DNA of 64,000 nt from Candolleomyces eurysporus (lineage: Eukaryota > Basidiomycota > Agaricomycetes > Agaricales > Psathyrellaceae). A model generated the notes under the pieces. That model saw only the letters and a list, made by a program, of their open reading frames with translations, had not been told where the DNA came from and did not search any database. The translations under genes and the position numbers were made by a program. Shown here one piece after another: positions 1 through 10,906 of this stretch (position 1 is its first letter; the number at the start of each line of letters is the position of its first letter). The stretch is taken from the NCBI GenBank assembly GCA_027579435.1, contig JANBPK010001203.1, forward strand, positions 1 through 64,000, written 5' to 3'.

Positions 1-715
1 TACAGTAGGCAAACTGACTTGGTTGGTCAGGTTGGGCCTGTGCACCATGAGGCGTGAAAACTGGTGTCCACTAACTCATTTTGCACATTTTGTACAATGT
101 ACACAGGTCACATACACCAATAGTCAAAAGACTGGATGTGTACAGCCTTTTATAGTCAAGTACTAGTGTTACTAGGTCTTACCCATTCACATTTCCTTTC
201 CTACAGTAGGCAAACCAACTTGGTTGGTCAAGGTTACATACACCAATAGTCAAAAGACTAGATGTGTACAGCCTTTTGTAGTCAAGTACTAGTGCTACTA
301 GGTCTTACCCATTCACATTTTCCTTTCCTATAATAGGCAAGCCCATCTGGTTGGTCAGGTTGGGCCTGTGCACCATGAGGCGTGAAAACTGGTGTCCACT
401 AACTCATTTTGCACATTTTGTACAATGTACACAGGTCACATACACCAATAGTCAAAAGACTGGATGTGTACAGCCTTTTATAGTCAAGTACTAGTGTTAC
501 TAGGTCTTACCCATTCACATTTCCTTTCCTACAGTAGGCAAACCAACTTGGTTGGTCAAGGTTACATACACCAATAGTCAAAAGACTAGATGTGTACAGC
601 CTTTTGTAGTCAAGTACTAGTGCTACTAGGTCTTACCCATTCACATTTTCCTTTCCTATAATAGGCAAGCCCATCTGGTTGGTCAGGTTGGGCCTGTGCA
701 CCATGAGGCGTGAAA
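1..715. repeat. 328-bp tandem repeat with internal duplication
   Basis: A block starting near base 31 recurs near 359 and again near 687, an exact spacing of 328 bp. Two full units plus a partial third are visible, and the array may continue left of the window. Each unit itself contains a segment of about 110-120 bp twice, in slightly different versions. The sequence is AT-leaning and almost free of CpG. The open frames here are short and have no recognisable protein. It looks like a satellite or the repeated end of a transposable element. Confidence 0.9.
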
Positions 716-2165
716 ATAGCTGTCCACTAAGTCTTTTTCATCCAATCTGGCCTGTAATAATTCAGAAAGATTTTGTAAAAATTTGCGAAAAATTGTGGCA
801 TAAAGTGTTTCTTTTACTGAACAAATTATGGGTTTTCATAGCTTTTCATGGGTGCTTGTGGCAAGTACTTGTGCCTTCAGAATCCATACTTGGATCCTCA
901 CAAGTATTTTCCCACAGGTGACTCAGACCCACAGATCCAAGTTTTTGTGAGTATTACCATGGGTCTATTTGTGAGTACTCATAGAAGACTTGGACTCATG
1001 GACAGCCTTAGCTGTCATCTCTGGCAGCACCATTCACTCCTGGATGCCAGGCTTACAAGCTTTGCATATCCTCAACAACTCTCCCTGGCATGGGAACAAC
1101 AAGTTTGTTTCCCAAGTCAAAAAGGGAGCCATGAAACTCTCTCCTCCATTGTCATGATTGCTCTCCAGGGTCTTTCTTTGCTAGTGTTCTATACACATTG
1201 AGGGACTGTTCTGTGAGCCAGAAATTGTCTCCAACAGAGCCAAAAGTCCCATAGCAACAGAAAAAGTTCTTCATGGCCTTTCTTATTCCTGTTGTTCCTG
1301 CTCTGCAATTCCTGTCAATATTTCCACCACCTCCTCTAGCGATCTCCTCCCTTTTTTGTGACAACCAAAGCCACCAAGAAATACACCTTCACCTGTGAGA
1401 CTTTTGGCCAGTTGTATTCAAGCTGCCGATCAGAGCCTTGCTGAATCCATCAGCCACACCTTTTTGCAGGTAAGGGGGAACGCACCTTTATTCATACCAA
1501 TAGTGGTCTTATGCTCAAGCACTACTCCAGATCTGCCAAAAGCTTGAGCAATGACTTTGTATGGCATGACAGGAAGTCATGAAGCTGCGCAATTGGGAGA
1601 AGATGCTCCTTTGTGCCAGATTGAACGACATGATCAATGGAAAATCAACAGGAGCAGGAGCTTAGGAATTCTAGGAATGTGCCACATTTCTCAGTTGTCA
1701 GAAATGTATCCTAGACCGGGGTTGTCAGGTCAAGCTCAGCCTGTATGGTAGCTGTCAAGACTCAACAAGAATGAGTGTAACCACTGTGAGTGGAATGAAT
1801 TCAATTAGTACAAATAAGTAATAAATACAACAGAGAACATACCTGTGAGTGGAATGAATTTGATGGGGAATCAGGTCCACTCACTGGTATCTATATACTG
1901 TTCCTAACAATAGTGTGTCTACATATAGAGTACAATAGAATTATCTAAATATAGAACAATAGAGAAAGAACAATAGGTATGAGTACAATAGATCAATGGA
2001 CAATGATGTCCATATTAGAAAACAATGTATAGTATCTACACAGCATAGGCATTGTATTCTAACAGTAGTGGCTGTAAGCTGGGCCATTGTGCAATGCATT
2101 CTGCAATGTCAAGGTGATATGAGCTGCCCTTGGGTACTCATTGAGTAAGTTAGTCCCAGGCCAAC
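716..2165. other. CpG-poor unassigned sequence
   Basis: No gene is supported. Short open frames on both strands lack conserved motifs and are not joined by plausible splice sites. CG dinucleotides are very rare by eye, as in the neighbouring repeats. This suggests old, methylated, transposon-derived DNA. I could not recognise a transposase or reverse transcriptase. Confidence 0.5.
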
Positions 2166-2517
2166 ATCAAAGTTTTCAAATTTCAGCAGGCCTGTGGGAA
2201 GTGGCCACTGCTTTGCACGGCGGTGGTCCGAGGCATTTTGACTTCAGCAGTACACAAATTACTTTCAGGGTTTTGGCATTGGAGGTTAATGAGGGACCGG
2301 CCAATATGATCCCAAGAAAGAGAGCAGGGAACACCAACAGGAAACAGCAGTGCCGTTGTTGGTTCCTGCACATGCTGCACATCCATCTTGGTGCCTGGAA
2401 ACTGTGTGTATGAACCCAAGTCAAAATGCCTCGGAACCATAGTCTAACTCATGAGTGACAATTTGCTAGGTCACTCATGAGTTAGACTATGGTCTGCTGA
2501 AATTTCAAAACTTTGAT
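2166..2517. mobile_element. Nested inverted repeats, MITE-like
   Basis: Bases 2166-2189 and 2494-2517 form a 24-bp inverted repeat with one mismatch. Inside it, 2228-2242 (CCGAGGCATTTTGAC) and 2420-2434 are perfect 15-bp inverted copies. Next to the right arm, 2436-2459 and 2470-2493 form a perfect 24-bp hairpin with a 10-base loop. No coding sequence is recognisable inside. This fits a short non-autonomous DNA element, possibly one inserted in another. The 15-bp motif and some interior sequence recur at 61.5-61.9 kb. I saw no clear target-site duplication. Confidence 0.6.
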
Positions 2518-3884
2518 CTTCTTACTGTTCTCTGAGCTGTTTGCAACTGTGTGCATTCTAGAGCTGTCCAAATGCAAGAATGCTATGTTTGAGCCCTTTT
2601 CAGACTGAGCAATAAATTCAAGGTCATCAATCTCCCTGGGGCTAGGAAGAAACTGTCAGCTTTGATATTTGGTGAAAGGGCACATTGGTGATGCGTTGGC
2701 TTACAGTTCAATGGAACCCTCAACATTCCATTGCCTGGGACTGACTTGCAGCAGTGGAAAGTGTTTTCCATCTGGCTCATTCTGCAGGCCAAGTATTACA
2801 AGCTTTGTGATGTTCAATGGCTGATATGTGCCATCAGTGTCGCTGTCTTGATGCTTGAGAGTAATATCTGACAGGGCCACGAAACATGAATGCCAGGGTT
2901 TGCGATAGAAATTAATCTGAAGAACAGTTTTTCATACCTGTCAAGTAAAATCGTCTGAAGAAGCCTTGTCAGGGACTTGTCATCCTGTAAGCTGTTCGAT
3001 TCACCTTTCATTGCCTTGGTTGACAGTCAAACTGAGAGAGCTGGAGCACTACATTTAGTTCTTGGTATCCCAAGTATTTCATGCGAGCATACCTAAGAAG
3101 CGCCTCCAAGTCCATCGTCTTACGAGCTGCAGCCTTGAGTTTGGGTACGTTTGGGATATGGTGAGTGAAAGGTGCTGATGGGCGAATGGGTAACACCACG
3201 GCACTCGTGCCCTCATATGTGGCAAGCAGGACATCCAGATATGGTGCACATCTGCACAGCGCCATTGCCTCGTGGTTTGACAGCACGGTCATGCTCATTA
3301 GTTCAATTCATTTCGCGCAAACGTTAATTTGGGACAGCACTCCCGGTGCCAAGGACCCGGTGAGCTTCTCACATCTTGCAACCTTCGAGGCGCTAACATT
3401 CATTCTGGCACTGCATCGATACAGAAGGATCCTGCGGGTCTGCGATCCGTGATGAGACCCTCATTGGACTCGGAACACCCCAGTTGGCACTGGCACGTGG
3501 CTTTCCTGGATGAACCTCAAATCACAAATGAGAATGCGTTGGCGTTTTTGGAATGTGTCGAAGTGCCTCGTGGCCAGTGCTCGCTCGATGCATCGTGTGG
3601 TGAGCGTCTATGTGATAGCATCGGAAGCAGTATATATGTGATCTCCACTTCACATTGCCCAATAGGTTTCGTGTGTTCCACAGTATCGATAGAAGTGACG
3701 ACCCAATACAGCAGTATGCCATCAAGCTCTTCAAATTGAGCTGCGTCGGCTACTAGTAGTAGCCTGAACAGCAGCCGTCTGTATGTCCAGGGTTCAGTAC
3801 AAGCAGATGAACTGCAGGGAAAACACACACCTGCCTGCGCCCCAGCGTCATTCTGGTTTCGTTGCACGAAATTCCAGGGCAAGC
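2518..3884. other. Unassigned; weak coding-like minus-strand frames
   Basis: CpG becomes normal again from about 2,850. Two minus-strand open frames look somewhat protein-like: 3008-3298 and 3517-3942 (the latter with a hydrophobic stretch). No family is recognisable, no clean exon chain joins them, and no plus-strand alternative is better. They may be remnants of a broken gene. Confidence 0.3.
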
Positions 3885-4420
3885 GAGCTATTGAGGGATT
3901 CGTTGATTTACCCGGGGAGTTATCGATGGGTCCGAAGGTCAAGGAGAAGGCGGACCTGGAGCTAGGACACCAAGTCGGTTGGAAAAACCTGACATATAAA
4001 GGTGTTACTCACCGTATTAACGGGACGACCAGAGGTCTATTCACTTATCGTTCGTTTTCATGACGACGTTGGTTTGAGCACAAAACTCGCCACTCGATGT
4101 GCGCGCCTGTTCTTCTTCGTCCCTTACATTTTCGGAGCAACGAGTGGTTGATAAACTCGTTTATTTCCCGGGGAGCTGTAGATGGCGCTGAAAGGTCAGG
4201 AAGGTGGGCTCGGAGCTAAAACCGTGTTCTAGGTTAGTTGGAGATACCTGACAAGTAGACGTGTCACTCACCCTATTAACGGGACCTTCGACTCTTTGGC
4301 TTACCGTTCGAATTCATGGAGACTCCTGCCATCGGTTTTGGCACGACTCTCCATGACTGGAAGGCGGATTGGAAGAGCTCGTCGGATAGTGAGACAATTT
4401 GCGTGCCTCTTCTTCCCCGT
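3885..4420. repeat. Diverged direct duplication, period about 256-259 bp
   Basis: A segment from about 3885 is repeated from about 4141. Matching landmarks are CCCGGGGAG at 3911 and 4167, and TATTAACGGGA at 4015 and 4274. Blocks such as the ACCTGACA region and the CGTTCG region also recur in order. The copies are well diverged, so the duplication is old. No gene is assigned; it could be a duplicated promoter or untranslated segment. Confidence 0.65.
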
Positions 4421-5433
4421 CCTCGTCCACACCATCTTCCTTGCCCTTCTCAATATCACCCGCCCTCTTCGTCGTTATATTCGTCGTCGTCATCATCGTC
4501 AGAGCGAAAACCTTAAAGCATCCTTGCCGTCGTCAAATGCTTGTTATCCTCACTCCCACCCCACCCAGCTCTTCCCCCTGGTCCGCGCGACCCATCGCCT
4601 TGACCTCTGGCTCGAAATCGGAGTGAATCGACTATCTCCATGACCAAGCCATTGCCTTTTTCCTCCCTCCAAAGTCCCTTGATGTTGCCATCTTCACTGC
4701 GTCGACCCTTACACTTGATTAACAGTGTTCTACACTGTTGGAAGTTTCGCTCACTGGAGACGGATCCGATGCCTCTTTGTCCGAGGATTATTTTGAAGGT
4801 TAGGGGCTCCTGCGCTGCAGTTCGTTGGCTGTTGGGAAGAGGGAAGCTCGAAGCACACATAATCAGCACGGAAATCCTCCGAAGCTAGTATGGACTGCTG
4901 ATATTCTAAGTATATGATGTTTTCAACTTGAAAGATGTTCACGTCGGAGAGCGTAGAGCGTAGCTTACCTGAGCTTTCTCCCTACTTTTCTCTTTCCATC
5001 TTCGTCTCATTCGCAGTTTTTTTTTTTGGTATAGGACAGGCGACGATTTTTGGTGGTGGGCTGTGTTTAGATTTTGAGACGATTGCAAGTCTTCTCTTAA
5101 TGGAAAGTGTTGAGCATGTTGTCCCAAAGCAACGGTCGTTCCCATAGCCCCGTGAACCACCGGACTCTCAAGCAGAGCTCGTTCTCTCTGCAAGCTCACG
5201 CCCCACGCCCCACGCAGACACAGAGAAAATGACGCATGGTCGACGAGCACTCTTATTCCTTTTCGTCGATACTTGGGAGATTGAGTAGGAGAATCTCTGG
5301 AGGTATACTTTCGTTTTGGCGGGGAATGGTCAATTGTTTGCCGCGGGCGTCCAAACCAAGCACCGATCTTTGATTGCCGGCGGAGAATCCACTTCAGAGA
5401 GCCCCCACCATCTCCTTGCCTTGCAAAACCACA
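4421..5433. other. Intergenic region upstream of ELP6
   Basis: No gene is supported. The stretch contains a low-complexity TCG/TCGTCA-rich part at about 4470-4500 and a T-run near 5020. Short frames on both strands are not conserved-looking. The last few hundred bases should hold the ELP6 promoter, but I see no clear TATA box. Confidence 0.4.
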
Positions 5434-6491
5434 ATGACGACAGCTCAGCCCTTCTCCGTCCCTTCAGGAGTATGCACTTTGATAACGGATGAACTATCTG
5501 CACCTGCAGATTTTTTGATACATCAAGCAGTCTATAGCCATCTTAAGGCTCACCAATCCAAGTCTCGGATACCAAAGGTGTCTGAACCCAAAGCTGGGCC
5601 ACAGGTGCTCGTCGTTTCTGCTTCGGAGGACCTGACACGTTGGAAGGCCATTGCATCGAAACATGTAGGCTCCAAATCTGTGACTACCACTAAATATAAA
5701 CTAATTCTAATTCACTTCAAACGATGATGACTTTAGAACGTGAACTTGCCTCAGCACATCTCGTCGGGGCTGATCCAATTTATCGATATCCCTGGCATCG
5801 CGACTACACCGGATGCTTCAGGGAGCAATCCTTGTCTTTCAAGAGTGTACAGTGCCATCGTCCAGGCTCTTGGACATGGTGTTTCCTCCGAATCTGATAG
5901 TGATGAAGCGTCTAATCGACTGGTCATTCTCGACGACGTATCGACACTAGAATGGACTGGCTATTCTCCAAATGACATCATGCGACTCGTGCGTGCTGTA
6001 CGCGCTTTGTGTCGAAAGGCAAGTCCCTCGCCCACTCGGAGGTCTCTTATCCCTTCATGTATTTTGGAAGATAATAATGGGCGCTCTGATTCACTAGGCC
6101 CAATGCACGCTAGTCGTCCGATACCATATCGCATCACCTACCGATATACCAGACGACCAGCTGAGCCAGTTACTACAACTGTGCACATACCATATTGATG
6201 TTCGACCGCTATACAGTGGTCGAAGCGGATCGGTTAGCGGCGAGGTGAGTGGCCCGTTATAGTGCTTCTCCTTCATAGAATTTCTCATCTATTTGATGAC
6301 CTCGAACTGATATGCCTTGAACTGACGCTGTCTAATCCTGTCTAACTTAGATTGCCTTGCACCGCGGTCCCGCTGCACCTCCATCGGTACCGGAAGTCAA
6401 GCTGATTCCGCGCAGCTCATCACTGCAGTATCGGCTCCTTGATACGGGTCCGATGTACTTCGAGAAGGGCACCAGCGTTGGCGTCCTATAG
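5434..6491 (+). CDS. elp6: Elongator complex protein 6
   Basis: This encodes an Elp6 homologue. Elp6 forms a ring with Elp4 and Elp5, and the Elongator complex modifies wobble uridines in tRNA. Four exons join in frame: 5434-5664, 5737-6018, 6098-6244 and 6351-6491, giving 266 aa, close to the yeast length. Support comes from the Elp6-like segments VILDDVSTLEWTG, with a following helix, and CTLVVRYHIASPTD, and from a C-terminal part ending near KGTSVGVL. The fold is RecA-like without a Walker A motif, as expected for Elp6. The ATG at 5434 is chosen because upstream codons are poorly protein-like. Intron 2 starts with GC instead of GT (AAG then GCAAGT), and only this donor keeps the frame. Recognition is by pattern and memory of the family. 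Confidence 0.82.
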
Positions 6492-6854
6492 ACTGTATTT
6501 CTCGACGAATCGATGTATTCCGTTCTCATCGTTTGGAACGGAAGGCTTCTGCTACGGGTAGATCGTACTTCGAGGACTGCTACTACATATATTACAACTT
6601 TGAAAAGGCTCGACTGTTAGATGACTGGGAAACGGGGCCCTCCGGGTCAAGAACAGAGTCTTGATGACTAGAACTCACTCACTTCTTGACTTTCGTCTAT
6701 ATAATGGGGAAACTCGAATGAGAGAGCTCACCCCACATCGACCCCTCGGCATATTTCAGTCGGAGAAGTAAATCCCGGCAGTGGTCCATCAAACCTCCGC
6801 CCATCGTCGTTATCGCCAACATCCAGCGTCAAGACCGTCAAGTTTATCGACAAA

Positions 6855-8114
6855 ATGGTGAGTTTGACAGCATTGTGTACGTGCGGAGGAGCTCTACCAG
6901 CAGCGTAACGGAAAATATCTCGAAAACTCTGCGATTTCGAGATGGATGGTGCGTGTTCTGGTCTGGATGACGTCTGGGTACCCTAAACTCACCTATGGAC
7001 TAGCGATTTTAGAATCCGTTATTATGTCCATGCACCGCTGAGCTGCAGCTCTGGCGCACAGATGAAGCGTTCTTTCGCATGAGATTTGCTGGGTCGTTGC
7101 AATTTGCACGACGTTAGAGCTCCGAAGCACGTCGCAGCGTTGACCTCTTCCTTGTTGGGCAAGAGCGAGTTGCTGACCCTTCGTCTCAATGACCAGCCCC
7201 CCAAATCCAAAGCCGGATCTGGCAAGAAGCCTGCTGCTGCTCCCTTCGGAGCGAGCAAGTCCACAAAGGCCAAGAAGAACCCTCTCTTCGAGGCTACCCC
7301 GAAAAACTTTGGCATTGGTGCGTCGTGCTGAATTTTTGGCGTCGCGGTCATAAACTCACTGTCACTTATAGGCCAGGACATTCAACCCACCCGTGACCTC
7401 ACTCGCTTCGTGAAGTGGCCCGAATACGTCCGCCTCCAACGCCAAAAGGTTATCCTCAACCAGCGTCTCAAGGTTCCCCCCNGCCATCGCCCAATTCTCC
7501 CACACCTTGGACAAGAACACCGCTACCCAGCTCTTCAAGCTCCTCAACAAGTACCGTCCTGAGAGCAAGCAGGAGAAGAAGGCCCGTCTCCAGGCCGCTG
7601 CCGCCGCTGCCACCGAGAACAAGGACGCAAAGGACAAGAAGCCACTGTTCGCCAAGTATGGTTTGAATCACATTGTTGCTCTTGTTGAGGCCAAGAAGGC
7701 GTCGCTCGTCGTTATTGCCCACGATGTCGACCCTATCGAGCTCGTTGTCTACCTCCCTGCCCTCTGCCGCAAGATGGGTGTCCCCTACGTTATCGTCAAG
7801 GGCAAGGCTCGCCTCGGTACCGTCGTGCACAAGAAGACTGCTGCTGTCGTTGCTCTCCAGGACGTGCGCAGCGAGGATCAGCGTGAACTTGCTACCCTCG
7901 TCAGCGCTGCCAAGGCTAATTTGTGAGTCTATTCGTGTCTGTCGACTCTTTTGCAGTTCTGACTCGGATGTTCCATCCCAGCACTGACAAGTACGAGGAG
8001 AACCGTCGTCAATGGGGTGGAGGTATCCGTGGTAACAAGTCTACCCAGATGCTCCGCAAGCGTGCCAAGGCTGCTGGCCAGTCGACCACTAACCCTGCTC
8101 TTGGCAAGCTCTAA
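6855..8114 (+). CDS. rpl8: 60S ribosomal protein eL8 (L7Ae/L8 family)
   Basis: This is the cytosolic large-subunit ribosomal protein eL8. The start codon is alone in exon 1 (6855-6857), followed by a 338-bp intron, a common design in fungal ribosomal protein genes. Further exons are 7197-7317, 7372-7922 and 7982-8114; the product is about 268 aa. The L7Ae domain is clear: [20 protein letters not shown], then [20 protein letters not shown] and [15 protein letters not shown]. The C-terminus has the eL8 segment RRQWGGG and a basic tail. An N at 7482 breaks the frame in a C-run; leaving it out restores the expected protein, so the gene is not damaged. It lies 363 bp downstream of ELP6 on the same strand. 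Confidence 0.97.
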
Positions 8115-8417
8115 GTTTGATACGTTGTCGGTCGAGTCTGGATGTTGGACATGGTTTGCTTCCGTTTGTAGGAATGGGGATGACCTCTTTATGCTTAGGT
8201 ACTATGCTTATGAATTATACGATTGCAGCCTTATTCTGCATAAAACATTTTGTGAGGTTGAAGTGAAGATGGAGCCTCTGGCGTCCTATTTGAATGGAAT
8301 GCACGAGCAACATTAGGCCGCTCTCGGGATCGAACATGCAGCGTCGGGATAATTCCTCCGACGCTTTGATCCGTTTGTGATCAAATCATCCATCAATTTC
8401 ACGAATCTCAGCAATCG

Positions 8418-9581
8418 ATGACTTTCCCTCCTCCCAGCTCGTTCCTGCCCCCGATTCGGTCCCTTTCTTCTACACCGTCCTCCAAACTCCAATCATGCAT
8501 CGAAAACCTGCGGAAAATATACAATCCACCCGTTCGCGGCACGCGCAGGCGAAGAAAAATGAAGTCAGCAACAGCTAGCGAGGACGATAACCAGGACGAG
8601 CTGCGCGCAGACACTTTCGAACTCAACTATGTAGTCAACTGGCTTACAGCGCTCATATCTCGTTCTGAAGCTGAAGATCATATCCTATCCGAAGCCTCGG
8701 CGCTGCTTGCCCTTTGTGCAGGTACTGCATCTGCTGGAACTCTACATCGCACGTTCCGTTTTCCCTGTCCCTCACCGCTGGGTACCGACCCTGGCGATAC
8801 AGATATGGGAAGCTATGCCACCGTCAGCCTCCGCGACGTACCTCTCGATAACCAGGACTATGGGAGTGTTGGGGCGCAGACTTGGGGTGGGGCGTGTGTG
8901 TTGAGTGAGATGGTGTGTGAGAATCCGGAGCGGTTTGGGTTGGTTCGGTCGTCCACGTCTACCCCGTCCACATTCAGAGTTTTAGAGTTGGGAGCTGGGA
9001 CGGGTCTTGTCTCGCTAGTCGTTACACGGCTTATGACCCAGTTCTCGTCAACGTCATCTGAAGAACCCAAAGTAGAGGTTGTTGCGACGGATTACTACCC
9101 TTCCGTTCTGGAGAACCTGGTTTCGAATATCGCTTCTTTGGATATCGATCAGGAGGGTGGAGGCGGAGTAGGGTGTTCTGCGCATAAACTCGATTGGTCC
9201 TCGTTCCCCTCTATACCCAACCCAATGCCACCTGTCGATCGGCCGTTTGATGTGGTGTTTGGAGCGGATATTATCTACGAGGCGGAGCATGCGATGTGGA
9301 TTAGGGATTGTTTGTGTCGGCTGCTTGGGAAATTGGCCTTCCTTCACCTTCTGATACCTCTCCGGCGTACCCATACTGCGGAATCGAAGACTATCGAAGC
9401 CGTGTTTCCGTTTGCTCGGTCGGCGAAGGGACGGGATGTACCGGATGGGACTGATTCGGAAGGGGAAAGTGGAGAGGAGAAAGGGGAGGAAGCGTTGAAG
9501 ATACATGAAAAGGAGCTTATCGAGTGCGAGACGGACTCAGGAGAGGAAGTCATTTATGCATATTATAGGATTGGGTGGTGA
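8418..9581 (+). CDS. Methyltransf_16-type protein methyltransferase
   Basis: A single-exon, 387-aa S-adenosylmethionine-dependent methyltransferase of the lysine methyltransferase group (METTL21/EFM-like, Pfam Methyltransf_16). Motif I is VLELGAGTGLVS near residue 188. An acidic ribose-binding position follows in VVATDYYPSVLENL near 224. FDVVFGADIIYE near 276 matches the post-II/motif III region. A tryptophan-bearing QTWGGA segment comes before motif I, as usual in the family. The C-terminus has an acidic insert and ends at YYRIGW. The N-terminal 45 residues are basic and may be a leader or poorly conserved. The substrate cannot be told from sequence; elongation factors or histones are typical. 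It starts about 300 bp after RPL8. Confidence 0.85.
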   Translation: MTFPPPSSFLPPIRSLSSTPSSKLQSCIENLRKIYNPPVRGTRRRRKMKSATASEDDNQDELRADTFELNYVVNWLTALISRSEAEDHILSEASALLALCAGTASAGTLHRTFRFPCPSPLGTDPGDTDMGSYATVSLRDVPLDNQDYGSVGAQTWGGACVLSEMVCENPERFGLVRSSTSTPSTFRVLELGAGTGLVSLVVTRLMTQFSSTSSEEPKVEVVATDYYPSVLENLVSNIASLDIDQEGGGGVGCSAHKLDWSSFPSIPNPMPPVDRPFDVVFGADIIYEAEHAMWIRDCLCRLLGKLAFLHLLIPLRRTHTAESKTIEAVFPFARSAKGRDVPDGTDSEGESGEEKGEEALKIHEKELIECETDSGEEVIYAYYRIGW

Positions 9582-10906
9582 GCAGGCGAGATTTCGCATC
9601 TATCGGCTTGTGAGTACACTACCACTCCTACTTTGCGCTTTTGAACTTATTGTCATCTTGCAGATGGCTCCACATGCCGAGAGGCTTGCTCGACAAACTA
9701 ATGTATCCTATAGCATGCAGCTACCGCTAATGTAATATTAAATGGGATTTTCTTTGTTCGCCATAAGTTGTATTATAGTGTCAAACAACCGCTTCCTCAT
9801 TCGGGTCTTCGTGTTCGTCGTTCGACTCCTCATTTTCATTATCTGTACTCTTTGTAACGTGAGTATGCCGCGGAAATGGCAGCGGGCTATGGTCACTTGT
9901 TGGCCGCTGCCCAACTTATATCTTGTTAGTTGTAACGCTCGAGTTTCAGCTTCGGGCGCGGACTCTGCCCGATTGACCCTTCAATCTGCTAGCAAGATGA
10001 GTATGATCTTATAGAGATGGAGTATCATTGGATATTTCACTCAAACCAATGGTAAAAGCAATACACGAAGATACTGGGAGAACGCAAAGGACCTCTGGCT
10101 TCAACTCTTGTGTGCTAAGTAACGAGACATTATCGAAGTGGAACGGAGGCGGTTGAGGGGTGTGGCAATCGGTCGTGAGATCACAGAGATGAGAACCAAC
10201 TTGTGAGACGTTGCCTCAGTCCGCTTTACCGCAACCCAAGTGATTAGCCAAGGAGCCAGACGCACGGCGCGGTCACCTGTGTTGCGAAGAGAATCAGTAT
10301 GCTTTCAAAGTCTGCGACTAAGCACCAACCATACCAGGCGTGCTAAACTGTTCGTAGCATTCAGCGCGAGGCTTGAGGACAGAATATTCTCATTCGATTG
10401 TGAGCAAATAGCACATGAATTTACAAATGCATATCATGTCTAGCGCCGCGATGTAGTCTCAATCCTAACCCTACATTCGAGCTCAGTCCTGCGGGCTCGT
10501 CAGACACGGTATGTACAGTGTATTCACAATGTTGCGATAGTGACGCATCCTTGACGCATCTGCAAGCCAATCAGAAATGAGATTAGTGCCATGATTGCAT
10601 AGTGACGGTCAAAGCAAGAACACTCATCTGACAGTGAACTTCTCAGAGTGCAGAGAATGCCAAAAGGAAAAATACTTGGAAAAGCCTGGTCAAAGAGAGA
10701 GTCGCCAAGAGGTAGATAGGTGTAAACTGATCGAGGACATATCTTTATAGATACTAGGGGATGCCTGGTTGAATATCAAGGATTCTATCTCTCACTATTC
10801 TCATGTTTTCTGAATCAACAAGGATGTTCAACTTGTACTAAGAATACTGCTCAATACATGCCTACTCTGCATAGTGGTACTTCTGGAAAGATACTACATA
10901 AACAAT
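9582..10906. other. Gap with possible minus-strand gene remnant
   Basis: No complete gene is supported. On the minus strand, an acidic reading frame rich in Glu, Asp and Asn ends at 9781. Further upstream a Pro-rich frame around 10030-10200 reads through without stops. I could not join them with consensus splice sites, so they may belong to a decayed gene. From about 10,560 to the NLR stop codon the DNA becomes CpG-poor and probably includes the NLR 3' untranslated region. Confidence 0.3.

Noticed and set aside
4470..4505. TCG/TCA-rich stretch as a CRISPR or satellite array
   Set aside because: It is only a short low-complexity run without regular units; CRISPR is not expected in a fungus.
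6858..7196. Box C/D snoRNA inside the first eL8 intron
   Set aside because: CTGA-like and GATGA-like boxes exist, but none forms a proper C box with a terminal stem.
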